From an uncultured Oscillospiraceae bacterium (GTDB lineage: Bacteria > Bacillota > Clostridia > Oscillospirales > Acutalibacteraceae): a DNA stretch of 64,000 bases. Shown piece by piece: positions 51,354 through 59,571 of this stretch (position 1 is the first letter of the stretch; each line of letters begins with the position of its first letter). The position numbers and the translations under genes are program-made. The notes under the pieces are model-generated. The model searched no databases, was not told the origin of the DNA, and saw only the letters and a list, made by a program, of their open reading frames with translations. The stretch is taken from positions 11,828-75,827 of the forward strand of contig UQDO01000004.1 in NCBI GenBank assembly GCA_900539855.1, given 5' to 3'.

Positions 51354-53540
51354 TCACACAAAATCATTTCTGACATCCGCAATAATATCTCCATTTTTGA
51401 TTTTCCATAATCCATATAGCGATGTAAGAAACATAATAAGGAACATAGCCAATGAAGATATTACAAATGCTCCAAGCGGAAATACAAAATCAATTACCGC
51501 TCCGACTACAATGCTTTTATATATCAGATAGCATAACGGCAAAGAAGAAATGCCGCCGATTAAGATCGCAAGCAAACCATTCCGCAGGTTTTCGATGCAG
51601 AGCATAGCAAACAGCTTATTTACCGTCATTCCTACCGAACGCAATACCGCAAATTCACGCTTACGCATATTGAGGCTCGTAGTTATGACATTGAAAACAT
51701 TTGCACAGGATATTACGGTCAAGAGAATTAAAAAGGAAGTTGAAAACAGCTTTATCATTGCGGCAAAGTTTCTCTGCGATTCATAGCTTTCAGCAGAACT
51801 GAATATTGACACATCTTCGGCAAGACCAACGCTCGTTAAATAATCCGTTGTGTTTTTTTGAATGTTCGCATAGTTTGGGGATTGTATCATTATTTCCTTG
51901 CTTGTGATTTCTGCATTAAACTCAGGCATACGGCTTTCGGGAATCAAAATACTGATGCCTCCGTAATTCGGTCTGAATTCAAGCGGAAAGTCATAGTTGC
52001 CAACCGTAAAATTAACGCTGAAAAAGGTATCGTAATAATTCTCATAATCAAAGCGGTCATTTGGATTTGCGTTAATATCTTGGCTGAGCCGTTCACTCGC
52101 TGCTTCACTCATATAACGCACATCGGCGTGATAGCTTCCGTCTTTCAAGATAGGAAAACTCGTGCTTTTACTATCCTCGTCGATTTCATCATAAAAGGCA
52201 CTCGCATAAACGGAATTATCATTTTTAAGTCCATTTTGCGAAAGGAACTCGGAATAGCGTTCATTTGAAATAATGAATATATAAAACGGAGCTTTATATA
52301 ATTCGGAGCTTTCTTTAAGTGTAGCCCAATCCGAGCCTCGGTAGCTGTCAGTTATCCATTCCGAATCAAGTAAAACACTATGGAAATGTGAGGGACTTTC
52401 CGCAAACCAACCGACTTCATCAATGCCGTCCTGCGATTTTACAAAGCTGTATAGCTCATCAAATTCTTTCGTGCCAAACTCCATAGAATAGTTCATACGC
52501 AGATCGTAGCCTATGTTCTTCCGTTCTGCTTCTACAAATGAGAGCATATACAGGCTGAACGCATTTGCAGACACAAAAAGAAAGATACTGATTGCAAGCG
52601 AAAATGTTATTGCACGAAACGCTTTCTTTTCTCGTTTTATAGTACGCTTTGCAAGCAAATTTTCAGCAGAAGAAGTAAAGTTACTGCACTTTACTTTCAT
52701 CACGCCTTTTTCACCTTTCAGATTGCCTATTATCGAAATTTTAGAAGCAGCGCGAGCAGGAACACCGGCGGATAGTAACACCAACAGATAACCGAAAATT
52801 GCTGTTATCATAAGCAGCCATCCGTTTATATGCAGCCGCATACCAATGTTCACATAGAGTACTTTCCCCATATACGCTCCGAAAATATCAAGCAACGCCC
52901 AAGAAGTCAAAAGACCGAGGACTATACCGATCGGTATCGCAACCGTCCCAAGTAAAAGAGCTTCGGAATATACAATCGTGCGAATATCTTTTTGGGTTGC
53001 ACCAATCGAGGATAAAAGTCCGAGTTCTTTCGTCCTTTCGGAAACGGATATAGCAAAGGCATTGTATATCAAAGAAATTGCACCCACAGCGATGATAAGA
53101 AGCAAAGCGGCGGCAATCCCCATTATTAGGCTCTTAATACTCTCGCTTTGTGAAATCCCGAGATAGGAAAGCAATTCCGTGTGATACGAATATTCTGTTG
53201 TTTCACTTAAATATCGGCTTGCAAATTCGTACACCTCGTCTGGATTTTTAAGTGTAATGCGGAATACATCATTTTCGTCAATGGAGATCATTTGGGTGGA
53301 TAAAACGCCCTCTGCCGCTTCAAGGTCTGCTATTTGTTCTGCGGTGGTGTTATACACGGCAATATGCCAATATCCGTCCTTTTCGATAATGGAATCTATC
53401 GCAGAATCGAGCATAGAATTTAACAGCGTAAAAATCGTACACACCATGAGGACGGACAATACAATTCCCATAAGTGTTATCAGCGTTCGCCCTTTATTTT
53501 TCCGCAAGCTCCTTGTTGCAAGTTTAATACAAACACCCAT
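51354..53540 (-). CDS. FtsX/MacB-type ABC transporter permease
   Basis: A 728-residue permease with ten membrane spans in two FtsX halves: span 1 (19-40), a first extracellular loop, three spans (about 140-260), a second N-span (about 300), a large ~270-residue extracytoplasmic domain and three C-terminal spans. Signatures are SVSERTKELGLLSSIGATQKDI in the first half and MRKREFAVLRSVGMTVNKL in the second. Proteins of this type work with MacB-like ATPases to export or resist antimicrobial peptides. It follows its ATPase gene by 2 bp. Confidence 0.9.
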   Translation of the reverse strand: MGVCIKLATRSLRKNKGRTLITLMGIVLSVLMVCTIFTLLNSMLDSAIDSIIEKDGYWHIAVYNTTAEQIADLEAAEGVLSTQMISIDENDVFRITLKNPDEVYEFASRYLSETTEYSYHTELLSYLGISQSESIKSLIMGIAAALLLIIAVGAISLIYNAFAISVSERTKELGLLSSIGATQKDIRTIVYSEALLLGTVAIPIGIVLGLLTSWALLDIFGAYMGKVLYVNIGMRLHINGWLLMITAIFGYLLVLLSAGVPARAASKISIIGNLKGEKGVMKVKCSNFTSSAENLLAKRTIKREKKAFRAITFSLAISIFLFVSANAFSLYMLSFVEAERKNIGYDLRMNYSMEFGTKEFDELYSFVKSQDGIDEVGWFAESPSHFHSVLLDSEWITDSYRGSDWATLKESSELYKAPFYIFIISNERYSEFLSQNGLKNDNSVYASAFYDEIDEDSKSTSFPILKDGSYHADVRYMSEAASERLSQDINANPNDRFDYENYYDTFFSVNFTVGNYDFPLEFRPNYGGISILIPESRMPEFNAEITSKEIMIQSPNYANIQKNTTDYLTSVGLAEDVSIFSSAESYESQRNFAAMIKLFSTSFLILLTVISCANVFNVITTSLNMRKREFAVLRSVGMTVNKLFAMLCIENLRNGLLAILIGGISSLPLCYLIYKSIVVGAVIDFVFPLGAFVISSLAMFLIMFLTSLYGLWKIKNGDIIADVRNDFV

Positions 53541-53542
53541 AG

Positions 53543-54211
53543 TTATCCCTCCGAGAGCTTACCGTCCTTGATGATAAGCATACGGTCTGCCAACTTTGCA
53601 AGCTCCAAATTGTGCGTAATCATAATGAGCGTTTGACCGTATTGTTTATTTGCACTCCCCAGAAGCTCCATTACCTCTGCTGCACTTTTGCTGTCAAGAT
53701 TTCCTGTCGGTTCGTCGGCAAGCATAAGCGCAGGATTTGTAAATAAAACTCTGCCTATGGCACAGCGTTGTTGCTGACCGCCTGAAAGCTGGCTCGGCAG
53801 ATGACTTCTTCGCTCTTTCATTCCAAGCGTATCCAGCAATCGGTCAAGCGTTTCTTTGTCGGTTTTCTTTTTATCAAGGCGGCAAGGGAGCGTTATGTTT
53901 TCCTCAACCGTCAAAGTGGGAACGAGATTATAAAACTGATAGATTAAGCCCGCCTTTCGTCTGCGATAATAGGCAAGCTCCTTTTCGCTCTTGGCATATA
54001 TATCCTCACCATCTACATACACCTTGCCGGAGGTGGGGCGGTCAATACCGGCAAGGATATGTAACAAGGTCGATTTTCCCGATCCCGACGGACCGATGAT
54101 AGAAACAAATTCGCCTTTTTCTACGGTAAAAGATACATTGTCAAGTGCTTTAACCTCTGCCTCTCCCGCTTGATATGTTTTGCATAGATTACAAACATTC
54201 AGTATCGGCAT
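53543..54211 (-). CDS. ABC transporter ATP-binding protein (MacB/LolD type)
   Basis: A 222-residue ATPase. Walker A GPSGSGKST, Q-loop YQFYNLVPTLTVEENI, signature LSGGQQQRCAIGR, Walker B ALMLADEPTGNLDS, and H-loop MITHN. The LDxKSAAEVMELL ending is that of the MacB/LolD/BceA group. It pairs with the FtsX-type permease downstream. ATG 54211 (AAAGGA 9 nt upstream) is preferred over 54220; it overlaps the lipoprotein frame slightly at neither start. Confidence 0.94.
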   Translation of the reverse strand: MPILNVCNLCKTYQAGEAEVKALDNVSFTVEKGEFVSIIGPSGSGKSTLLHILAGIDRPTSGKVYVDGEDIYAKSEKELAYYRRRKAGLIYQFYNLVPTLTVEENITLPCRLDKKKTDKETLDRLLDTLGMKERRSHLPSQLSGGQQQRCAIGRVLFTNPALMLADEPTGNLDSKSAAEVMELLGSANKQYGQTLIMITHNLELAKLADRMLIIKDGKLSEG

Positions 54212-54216
54212 ATAAA

Positions 54217-54867
54217 TCATTCCTTTGTAAGGCTTTCTTGTATTTTAGCTTCTGCTTCATCAAGATTGGCAAAGCTGGTAATTGCACCGTCAAACAGATC
54301 AGCATTGAAACGAATAGCTCCGTCGGACAAGATAACAGCAAAATGATCTTCTCCGAACATAGAATATTCGCAAATATCGTCATAGTAAAAAGTTTTTCCG
54401 TTGATTTCCGCACAGCTCTGTTCTGTTACTTCTTTCAAAAGGAAAATGCCCTCTGTTCCATTCTCCAAATGCGAGATTACAACAGACGAGTCATTTGCAG
54501 AAGCGTTATCCACACATTTCGGCAGCAAAACCGTTACCGTGCTGTCTGCTTTTGCATTTCCCGAAATAACCTTTGTGATTTTTATGGTAGCAAGTGCTTT
54601 TTGAGCAATTTCACCTTTGCCGTAGTCGATTTGAATATTGCGTACTGTTTCTATTGTACCTCGTACAATCGTATCGCTGTAACTGTTAAAGATTTCTTCC
54701 GAGGTCAATGGGGCGGGCAAGATTGTTGTTTTTTCAAATTCGTCAATGTAGGTAATCTTAATTCCTTTGGAGCGCTCCAACTCAAAATCTCCTTTGGAAG
54801 AACAGCCCGTAAAAATAAGGGTAGCTGCGATCAGCAAGAGCGAGAGCGTAAAAATGGTCTTTTTCAT
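54217..54867 (-). CDS. Secreted lipoprotein of the ABC cargo operon
   Basis: A 216-residue protein with a lipoprotein signal peptide (MKKTIFTLSLLLIAATLIFTGC; lipobox IFTGC with the modified Cys at 22). The mature part is a beta-rich domain (SYSDTIVRGTIETVRNIQI) with a C-terminal helical tail. I do not recognise the family, though its SDTIVRGTV-type core resembles domains found beside clostridial ECF sigma factors. It is first in the operon lipoprotein-ATPase-permease, directly behind a promoter-like element shared with the ECF operon. Confidence 0.8.
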   Translation of the reverse strand: MKKTIFTLSLLLIAATLIFTGCSSKGDFELERSKGIKITYIDEFEKTTILPAPLTSEEIFNSYSDTIVRGTIETVRNIQIDYGKGEIAQKALATIKITKVISGNAKADSTVTVLLPKCVDNASANDSSVVISHLENGTEGIFLLKEVTEQSCAEINGKTFYYDDICEYSMFGEDHFAVILSDGAIRFNADLFDGAITSFANLDEAEAKIQESLTKE

Positions 54868-54920
54868 AAGTTTTGCATCCTTTCATAATTTGTTTTAGGC
54901 TTTCATGCCTCACTTATATA

Positions 54921-54946
54921 AACACAAAAGGCGAAATATCGGATGC
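54921..54946 (-). promoter_or_regulatory. Predicted ECF-sigma promoter, copy 1
   Basis: Minus strand TGCATCCGA (54947-54939), then GTGTT (54925-54921) with ATA after it. The two blocks have the same distance (12 bp between TCGGATGC and AACACR on the plus strand) as at 56105-56130. Confidence 0.6.
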
Positions 54947-54985
54947 AAAAAAGCAGGCATTTTTCAAAAGAAAACTGCCTGCTTT
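54947..54985 (-). terminator. Terminator after the anti-sigma gene
   Basis: AAGCAGGCA (54951-54959) and TGCCTGCTT (54976-54984) form the stem, followed on the minus strand by TTTTTTG. The copy 1 ECF promoter starts at once after it. Confidence 0.85.
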
Positions 54986-55005
54986 GCGGTGCTGATTTCA
55001 TATTG

Positions 55006-55557
55006 TTAATCAGTTACTATTTTTTCAAAATAGTAAAATTGCCCATCGCCCTGCAAAATGATAACCTCGTCACTATATGGATATATCTTGGCTCTGATGA
55101 TACTGTCTTTGTCGATCACGCTATCTGTCTGTATAATGTCCGTTTCGGTTAAAATTCCCGTAAATAAATCCGGGTTCTGTTTTAAGTCCGAAATATTGTT
55201 AAGTCCGTATTTGTCAATAACCAAGCGATTTGAAAAATAACCGTATTGCTCATTTTCGTATGAAATAGTGATTGAATAAATCACTTCTTGAACTATATGT
55301 TCCGGTTCTTTATTGAGAACAAATACAGCAGTAATGCTTAAACTGATAATCAAAACAAAAGTGGCAGCTAACGCGCTTATCTTTCTAAAAGACCATACAG
55401 CAGCCGTTTTATGTTTATTTTGATTTGTGCCGAGCGTTGCATAAACCTTTTCGTCAAGAGAAGTAAGGTCGTGCTTTTCTTCTGATTCAGACGAAATATT
55501 ATCAGCCTGTGTTTCGATATACTGTTTCATTGCTTCTTTGATTTTTTTATCGTTCAT
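55006..55557 (-). CDS. Probable anti-sigma factor (single-span)
   Basis: A 183-residue protein. A cytoplasmic N-terminus of ~50 residues with short helices, one span (60-80, ISALAATFVLIISLSITAVFV), and an extracytoplasmic domain of ~100 residues. Layout and its 11-bp overlap with the ECF sigma gene fit an anti-sigma factor, although the zinc HxxxCxxC motif is absent. ATG 55557 with AAAGGAGG 6 nt upstream is chosen. It would hold the sigma at the membrane until a wall or peptide stress signal arrives. Confidence 0.72.
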   Translation of the reverse strand: MNDKKIKEAMKQYIETQADNISSESEEKHDLTSLDEKVYATLGTNQNKHKTAAVWSFRKISALAATFVLIISLSITAVFVLNKEPEHIVQEVIYSITISYENEQYGYFSNRLVIDKYGLNNISDLKQNPDLFTGILTETDIIQTDSVIDKDSIIRAKIYPYSDEVIILQGDGQFYYFEKIVTD

Positions 55558-56065
55558 ATCCATCCTCCTTTAATCGAGCTTTCAGCAGCTTTTTTCCACG
55601 AGTGAGTTGTGATTTTACGGTGCCGTGCTTTCTGTTCAGAAAATCCGAAATCTGCGATGTGGATAATTCGTAATACAAATGGAGGATTAGCACATCCCGA
55701 TATTCGGCAGGCATACTTTTTATATTCTGATAGATGATTTTACAGCTTTCGTCTATAATAACACTTTCAGCAATGCTTTCATCACTTGCAAATTCATACT
55801 CAATGTCTGACAAGGAGACCGTTTGAATATGTCTGTCCCGTATCATATTAAACGACATATGTTTTACCGCCATTGTCACATAATATATACAATCTTTGCT
55901 GTCAACATCTTTTATCGCATCTAAATTTCGCATAATCGGGGGGATTGTATTATGTACTGCGTCCTCTGCGTCCTGCGGATTTTTTAATATTTTCAATGCG
56001 ACTGCATACATTGTGTTTTTATGCTTTTCATAAATGGCGGTCATTTTTTCAATTTCTTTACTCAT
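55547..56065 (-). CDS. ECF RNA polymerase sigma factor
   Basis: A 172-residue ECF sigma. Region 2 (YEKHKNTMYAVALKILKNPQDAEDAVHNT) and region 4 (PAEYRDVLILHLYYELSTSQISDFLNRKHGTVKSQLTRGKKLL) are present; the recognition helix is RKHGTVKSQLTRG. AGGAGG precedes ATG 56065. It is first in the sigma/anti-sigma operon behind a promoter-like element that also precedes the lipoprotein-ABC operon. Confidence 0.92.
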   Translation of the reverse strand: MSKEIEKMTAIYEKHKNTMYAVALKILKNPQDAEDAVHNTIPPIMRNLDAIKDVDSKDCIYYVTMAVKHMSFNMIRDRHIQTVSLSDIEYEFASDESIAESVIIDESCKIIYQNIKSMPAEYRDVLILHLYYELSTSQISDFLNRKHGTVKSQLTRGKKLLKARLKEDGYER

Positions 56066-56104
56066 ACGACCTCCTAAATTATAAGACACTCTCTCAATAA
56101 TCTA

Positions 56105-56130
56105 TAACACGAAAAAAAGAATTTCGGATG
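56105..56130 (-). promoter_or_regulatory. Predicted ECF-sigma promoter, copy 2
   Basis: Minus strand TGCATCCGA (56131-56123) and CGTGTT (56110-56105), about 40-60 bp before the sigma start. Same bases and spacing as copy 1. Confidence 0.6.
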
Positions 56131-56270
56131 CATTTTAGATAGTAGATTGAAAATTTATTTTTTCACTGTTTTTAATTCCTCAATAGCGTTCCTTTACTGC
56201 CGTATCGTATATTTTAACACATAAAAGTTAAGAAATATAGTCTGCGTTTTGTTTCCTGATAATTATGTAC

Positions 56271-56302
56271 CAACCGCCCCAAAAAAGGCGGTTGATTTTT
56301 TA
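56271..56302. terminator. Hairpin after the CHAP-protein gene
   Basis: CAACCGCC (56271-56278) pairs with GGCGGTTG (56287-56294). T-run ATTTTTT on the plus side, loop A6 on the plus strand. On the minus strand it directly follows the stop of the transfer operon. Confidence 0.6.
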
Positions 56303-57982
56303 ATACGCAGGCACTCCGTAACCGAGGAATTCATAATGCCCTACGGCATAATGATTTTCCCGGCAGGAATCCCCGGAATTGCCCTCTATGGTATAAATAA
56401 TTCCGTCCTCAACTCGTTCGACAATTCCTACATGGTCGGATAGCCCGTCCTGCGGACCGGACGAACCCTTGTTGTTCCAATCGAAAAAGATAATCATACC
56501 CGGCGACGGCGTGGCGCTGTTGTCAATCCATTGACCTCTATCCTTAAACCATTGCACGCCGTTTGTGCAGCCTGCAAATTTCGGGATAATACCACTATCA
56601 ATATACCCGCACTCATTCGCCGCCCACGAAACAAAACAGGCGCACCATTCCACACGGCTGTCAAAGCCATACCAACTCCAATACGGCTGACCGCCCACAT
56701 TGCCAATCTGCGAGAGAGCAACGGAAACAATTTGTCCGTCCTCGGTGTAAATGCCATAAAGAACCGCGCTCCACATACTGCGGTTTTCTTCGGCAAGAAG
56801 TTCCGCAAGCTGCTTGCGCTGATCTGCATTGAATCCGAATTTATCTGCCATTTCTCCGGCGGTCTTATGAGCCACCGATATATACAGATAAGTCCGTGTG
56901 ACCGTCGTTTTCGTTTCAACAATATTGCCGTGACCGTCATCCGTTTCGGTGATAATTTCCTCGGTCTTTGTTTCGGTTCGTGAGGATATGGTATTCATCT
57001 GCCAGAATATATCTTTTAGAATCGCTTTTTTTGAAGCGTCCATAGTGGCGACATCCTGCGGATTATTCGGATCGGTAGTAGTCTTAACCGCATAAACAGC
57101 CAAAACCTCCGGCCAGACGGCACGGGAGCCGGACATTTCCAAAACATCATAGGAGATATTCGTTTTGGTGGTGTCAAGCTGCGTTTGGTAATCGGTGTTG
57201 ATTTCCTGTACCACGCTTTGCATTGTCATACTGCTTCCCGAATCCTCGCCCGAAAAAAAGATACCGAAACACGAGCCGACAATCAAGGCAATCAGGCATA
57301 CCACAATGATAATCACAACGGCAACCCAACCGCCGGCGGCGATAGCGGAAATCAAGGCCTTTGTTCCGGCTATAATCGCCTTGACCGCCGCAACCGTGGC
57401 TTTGGCTGCCGCCTTTATCGTGGCAACGGTCGCTTTGGCGGTGGCTTTCGCCGCCTGTGCTGCCGTCCTTGCCGCTTTAGCCGAAGCCTGTGCGGTTTTT
57501 TGAGCGACTTTCGCTGCCTGTTCACTCGTTTTAATCGCAGTTCGGGCGGTCTGTTCGGCAGTCTTAACCGTTTTCTGTGCGGTCTTAACTGAACCCTTTG
57601 CCGTTTTAATTGTAGATTTACCCGTGGATTTTGCCGTCTGCTTGATCGTTTTTTCGCCACGCTCCAGCGTCTTAATGGATTTTTGAGCCTGCCGCTGCCG
57701 AAAATGCTCTTTTGCTTTGGAGATATTGTTTTTGGTAGATTGAACCCCACGGCGGCCTTGTTTGTCAAACTGCCGAACAGCCTCACGGGTGACGGTATCA
57801 GCACAGCCGGAAATACGGTCTGCGGCATATTCTTCGGCTGAACCCTCTGCAGAATAAACGCCGTGCTCTGCTTTGTCCTTTGTGCGGATATAGGCATCTT
57901 TCATCCGCTCTGCGGCAACCGCCGATTTATCAATCGTTTTTACTGTTCCTTTGACAACATTTTTTGTTTTGATGTCCGGCAT
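56300..57982 (-). CDS. Conjugal-transfer cell wall hydrolase, CHAP domain (CD1108-like)
   Basis: A 560-residue protein. Residues 1-100 are charged; 100-215 is a lysine/alanine/threonine-rich repeat (units like KTAQKT, KTAEQTA, ATAKAT), then one span (about 218-245), a ~150-residue extracytoplasmic domain, and a C-terminal CHAP amidase with EWCACFVSWAANECGY (Cys) and DHVGIVERV (His). Such proteins thin the wall for the mating channel. ATG 57982 with GGAGGTGA upstream; it overlaps the PAPS-reductase-like gene by 43 bp. Last gene of the transfer operon seen here. Confidence 0.88.
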   Translation of the reverse strand: MPDIKTKNVVKGTVKTIDKSAVAAERMKDAYIRTKDKAEHGVYSAEGSAEEYAADRISGCADTVTREAVRQFDKQGRRGVQSTKNNISKAKEHFRQRQAQKSIKTLERGEKTIKQTAKSTGKSTIKTAKGSVKTAQKTVKTAEQTARTAIKTSEQAAKVAQKTAQASAKAARTAAQAAKATAKATVATIKAAAKATVAAVKAIIAGTKALISAIAAGGWVAVVIIIVVCLIALIVGSCFGIFFSGEDSGSSMTMQSVVQEINTDYQTQLDTTKTNISYDVLEMSGSRAVWPEVLAVYAVKTTTDPNNPQDVATMDASKKAILKDIFWQMNTISSRTETKTEEIITETDDGHGNIVETKTTVTRTYLYISVAHKTAGEMADKFGFNADQRKQLAELLAEENRSMWSAVLYGIYTEDGQIVSVALSQIGNVGGQPYWSWYGFDSRVEWCACFVSWAANECGYIDSGIIPKFAGCTNGVQWFKDRGQWIDNSATPSPGMIIFFDWNNKGSSGPQDGLSDHVGIVERVEDGIIYTIEGNSGDSCRENHYAVGHYEFLGYGVPAY

Positions 57983-58764
57983 AGCGTCACCTCCGATCCG
58001 AGCCGGGATAATTCTTTCCGTAAAGCAGCGTGAAACGCTTTGCTTCGGATATTGCCGCCTGCGGCCTGCCATTTAGCTTCAAAGACAAACCGGGCGGCAA
58101 GCTGACGGACAGAATAATTTTTGATAAAAGTCCTCCAAGTGCTTTCGTCCCATTCTTCAAGTTGCCGCCATAAATCCGGGAAATACCGATATAGCTTCCG
58201 CAGTTCTTCTAAACTTTGGAGCGGGCAGCACCAGCAGGAAACACGGCTGAAAATACGATATAAACCGCCCCAATCAAAACCTCTTGCATAGCAATAATCA
58301 AGGCAGTCCTTTTCGGACATTCCCCATTCCACAAGAGGATAGCAGGCAGTTTTTATGCGTTGGGTTTCGTCTGCGGCAATACCCACATACTCCATAATTT
58401 CATACTGTTCTTTCAGATCACGGAGATAAGCGTCAATGACACGGGTTTTGAGAATACCCGTACACCAGCGGTTGCGGGGGCCTGCCCAACTCATTCCCCG
58501 GTATTTTGAAAGAGCAGGATTTTTTCTTTTTGGGGTGTAATCGTAAAAGTAGTATTCAAAATCGTGTTCTGCTTTCAGACGGATAATCGGTCTGCCGATA
58601 TATGCCTCCAAACGGTTCAGGTGTTCATACATCTGCGGGAATTCAAGCCCGGTATCACAGAAGATAATCAGATCAACCGGGCGCTGTTCTTCCAATAGCC
58701 GCAAAAGCATAGCCGTCGAATCCTTGCCGCCAGAAAGCGAAACAACATATTTTTTAGGTTTCAT
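57940..58764 (-). CDS. PAPS reductase/PP-loop ATPase-like protein
   Basis: A 274-residue PP-loop protein. VVSLSGGKDSTAMLLRLL is the SGGxDS ATP pyrophosphatase motif near residue 8-20; DTGLEFPQMYEHL, WCTGILKT and SRVSCWCCPLQS (three cysteines) are typical of the phosphoadenosine-phosphosulfate-reductase-like group. It lacks the assimilatory C-terminal ECG(I/L)H. It may move sulfur or modify nucleotides, possibly DNA-related, but the substrate is unknown. GGAGGTGG is upstream of ATG 58764. It lies inside the transfer operon between the sortase and the CHAP protein, overlapping both. Confidence 0.87.
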   Translation of the reverse strand: MKPKKYVVSLSGGKDSTAMLLRLLEEQRPVDLIIFCDTGLEFPQMYEHLNRLEAYIGRPIIRLKAEHDFEYYFYDYTPKRKNPALSKYRGMSWAGPRNRWCTGILKTRVIDAYLRDLKEQYEIMEYVGIAADETQRIKTACYPLVEWGMSEKDCLDYCYARGFDWGGLYRIFSRVSCWCCPLQSLEELRKLYRYFPDLWRQLEEWDESTWRTFIKNYSVRQLAARFVFEAKWQAAGGNIRSKAFHAALRKELSRLGSEVTLCRTSKQKMLSKEQ

Positions 58765-59554
58765 CGCCGTCCACCTCCACGGCGGGAGGAATAACCTGTT
58801 TTGCAACAACGACCATTCTGCCGTTTTGACGGCTGTATTCGCAGGTGGAAAGCGTAATCAGCTTATCGCCGTATTCGGCAGAAACGCCCGTATCGTATAA
58901 AGCAAGCTCCTTGCATTTTGCGATATAGGCGTCGAAATCCTCCGCGCTGTCCGCATTGACAAAGTGGTAATACTTGAACCCTTGCTCGGAATAGGCGGCG
59001 GTCTTGAACGCCGCCACAATTTCATACTCGCCAAAATCCGAAAGCGTATCAAATCGGATTGTTTTGTGCTGCCTGTAAAAATCTTCGTCGGCATACTTGC
59101 AGAGATCGGCAAACATACTGCCGTTGTTCATGTGGTGGCCGTAAATTACGCAGTTGTCGGATAAACCGAGGTCGCAGTTTTCCTGCACATAGGGCACGCC
59201 GTAATCACTGTACTGCTTTTCAAAGCTGTGTTTCAGGTAGTAGTTCGGGTTGTCAATCGTCTGCATAACGGGATAGTCGATGTTTGTCCTCTCTGTCGAA
59301 ATCCAGCCCACAAAATCGCTGTTCTGTTCATACACCACAGCGTACTTTTCAAAAGCGGTTTGTTCAGGCTGCGGAGGTTCAGATTCCTGCGGCTCGTCGG
59401 CGGACGGCGTTTCGGCCTCCACAAGCGCGGCGATCTTGTCAAAGGCTTCGGCGCTCTGCTTTTCGTCTGCATACTGCCGCCAGAGCATAACGCCGGAGAA
59501 AAGGAAAAGGGCGGAAAAAAATGCCGCCCCGATCATCAGATATTTGCTTTTCAT
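58754..59554 (-). CDS. Class B sortase of the ICE
   Basis: A 266-residue sortase. N-terminal span (about 5-25), an acidic-proline linker (ADEPQESEPPQPEQTAFEKY), then the sortase fold: NIDYPVMQTIDNPNYYLKH, catalytic His in VIYGHHMNNG, Cys in ITLSTCEYS, Arg in NGRMVVVAK. The IDYPVMQ...FYLxH pattern is class B. ATG 59554 (GGAGGAC upstream) is the start; the longer frame to 59911 lies inside the VirB4 gene. It may attach ICE surface proteins needed for mating. Confidence 0.92.
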   Translation of the reverse strand: MKSKYLMIGAAFFSALFLFSGVMLWRQYADEKQSAEAFDKIAALVEAETPSADEPQESEPPQPEQTAFEKYAVVYEQNSDFVGWISTERTNIDYPVMQTIDNPNYYLKHSFEKQYSDYGVPYVQENCDLGLSDNCVIYGHHMNNGSMFADLCKYADEDFYRQHKTIRFDTLSDFGEYEIVAAFKTAAYSEQGFKYYHFVNADSAEDFDAYIAKCKELALYDTGVSAEYGDKLITLSTCEYSRQNGRMVVVAKQVIPPAVEVDGDET

Positions 59555-59571
59555 ATTCGATTGTCCTCCTG

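Noticed and set aside
54508..54518. DnaA box (TTATCCACA) inside the lipoprotein gene, and another at about 55655 in the ECF gene
   Set aside because: Both are in coding sequence and isolated; their presence also weakens the case for the intergenic box at 26882.
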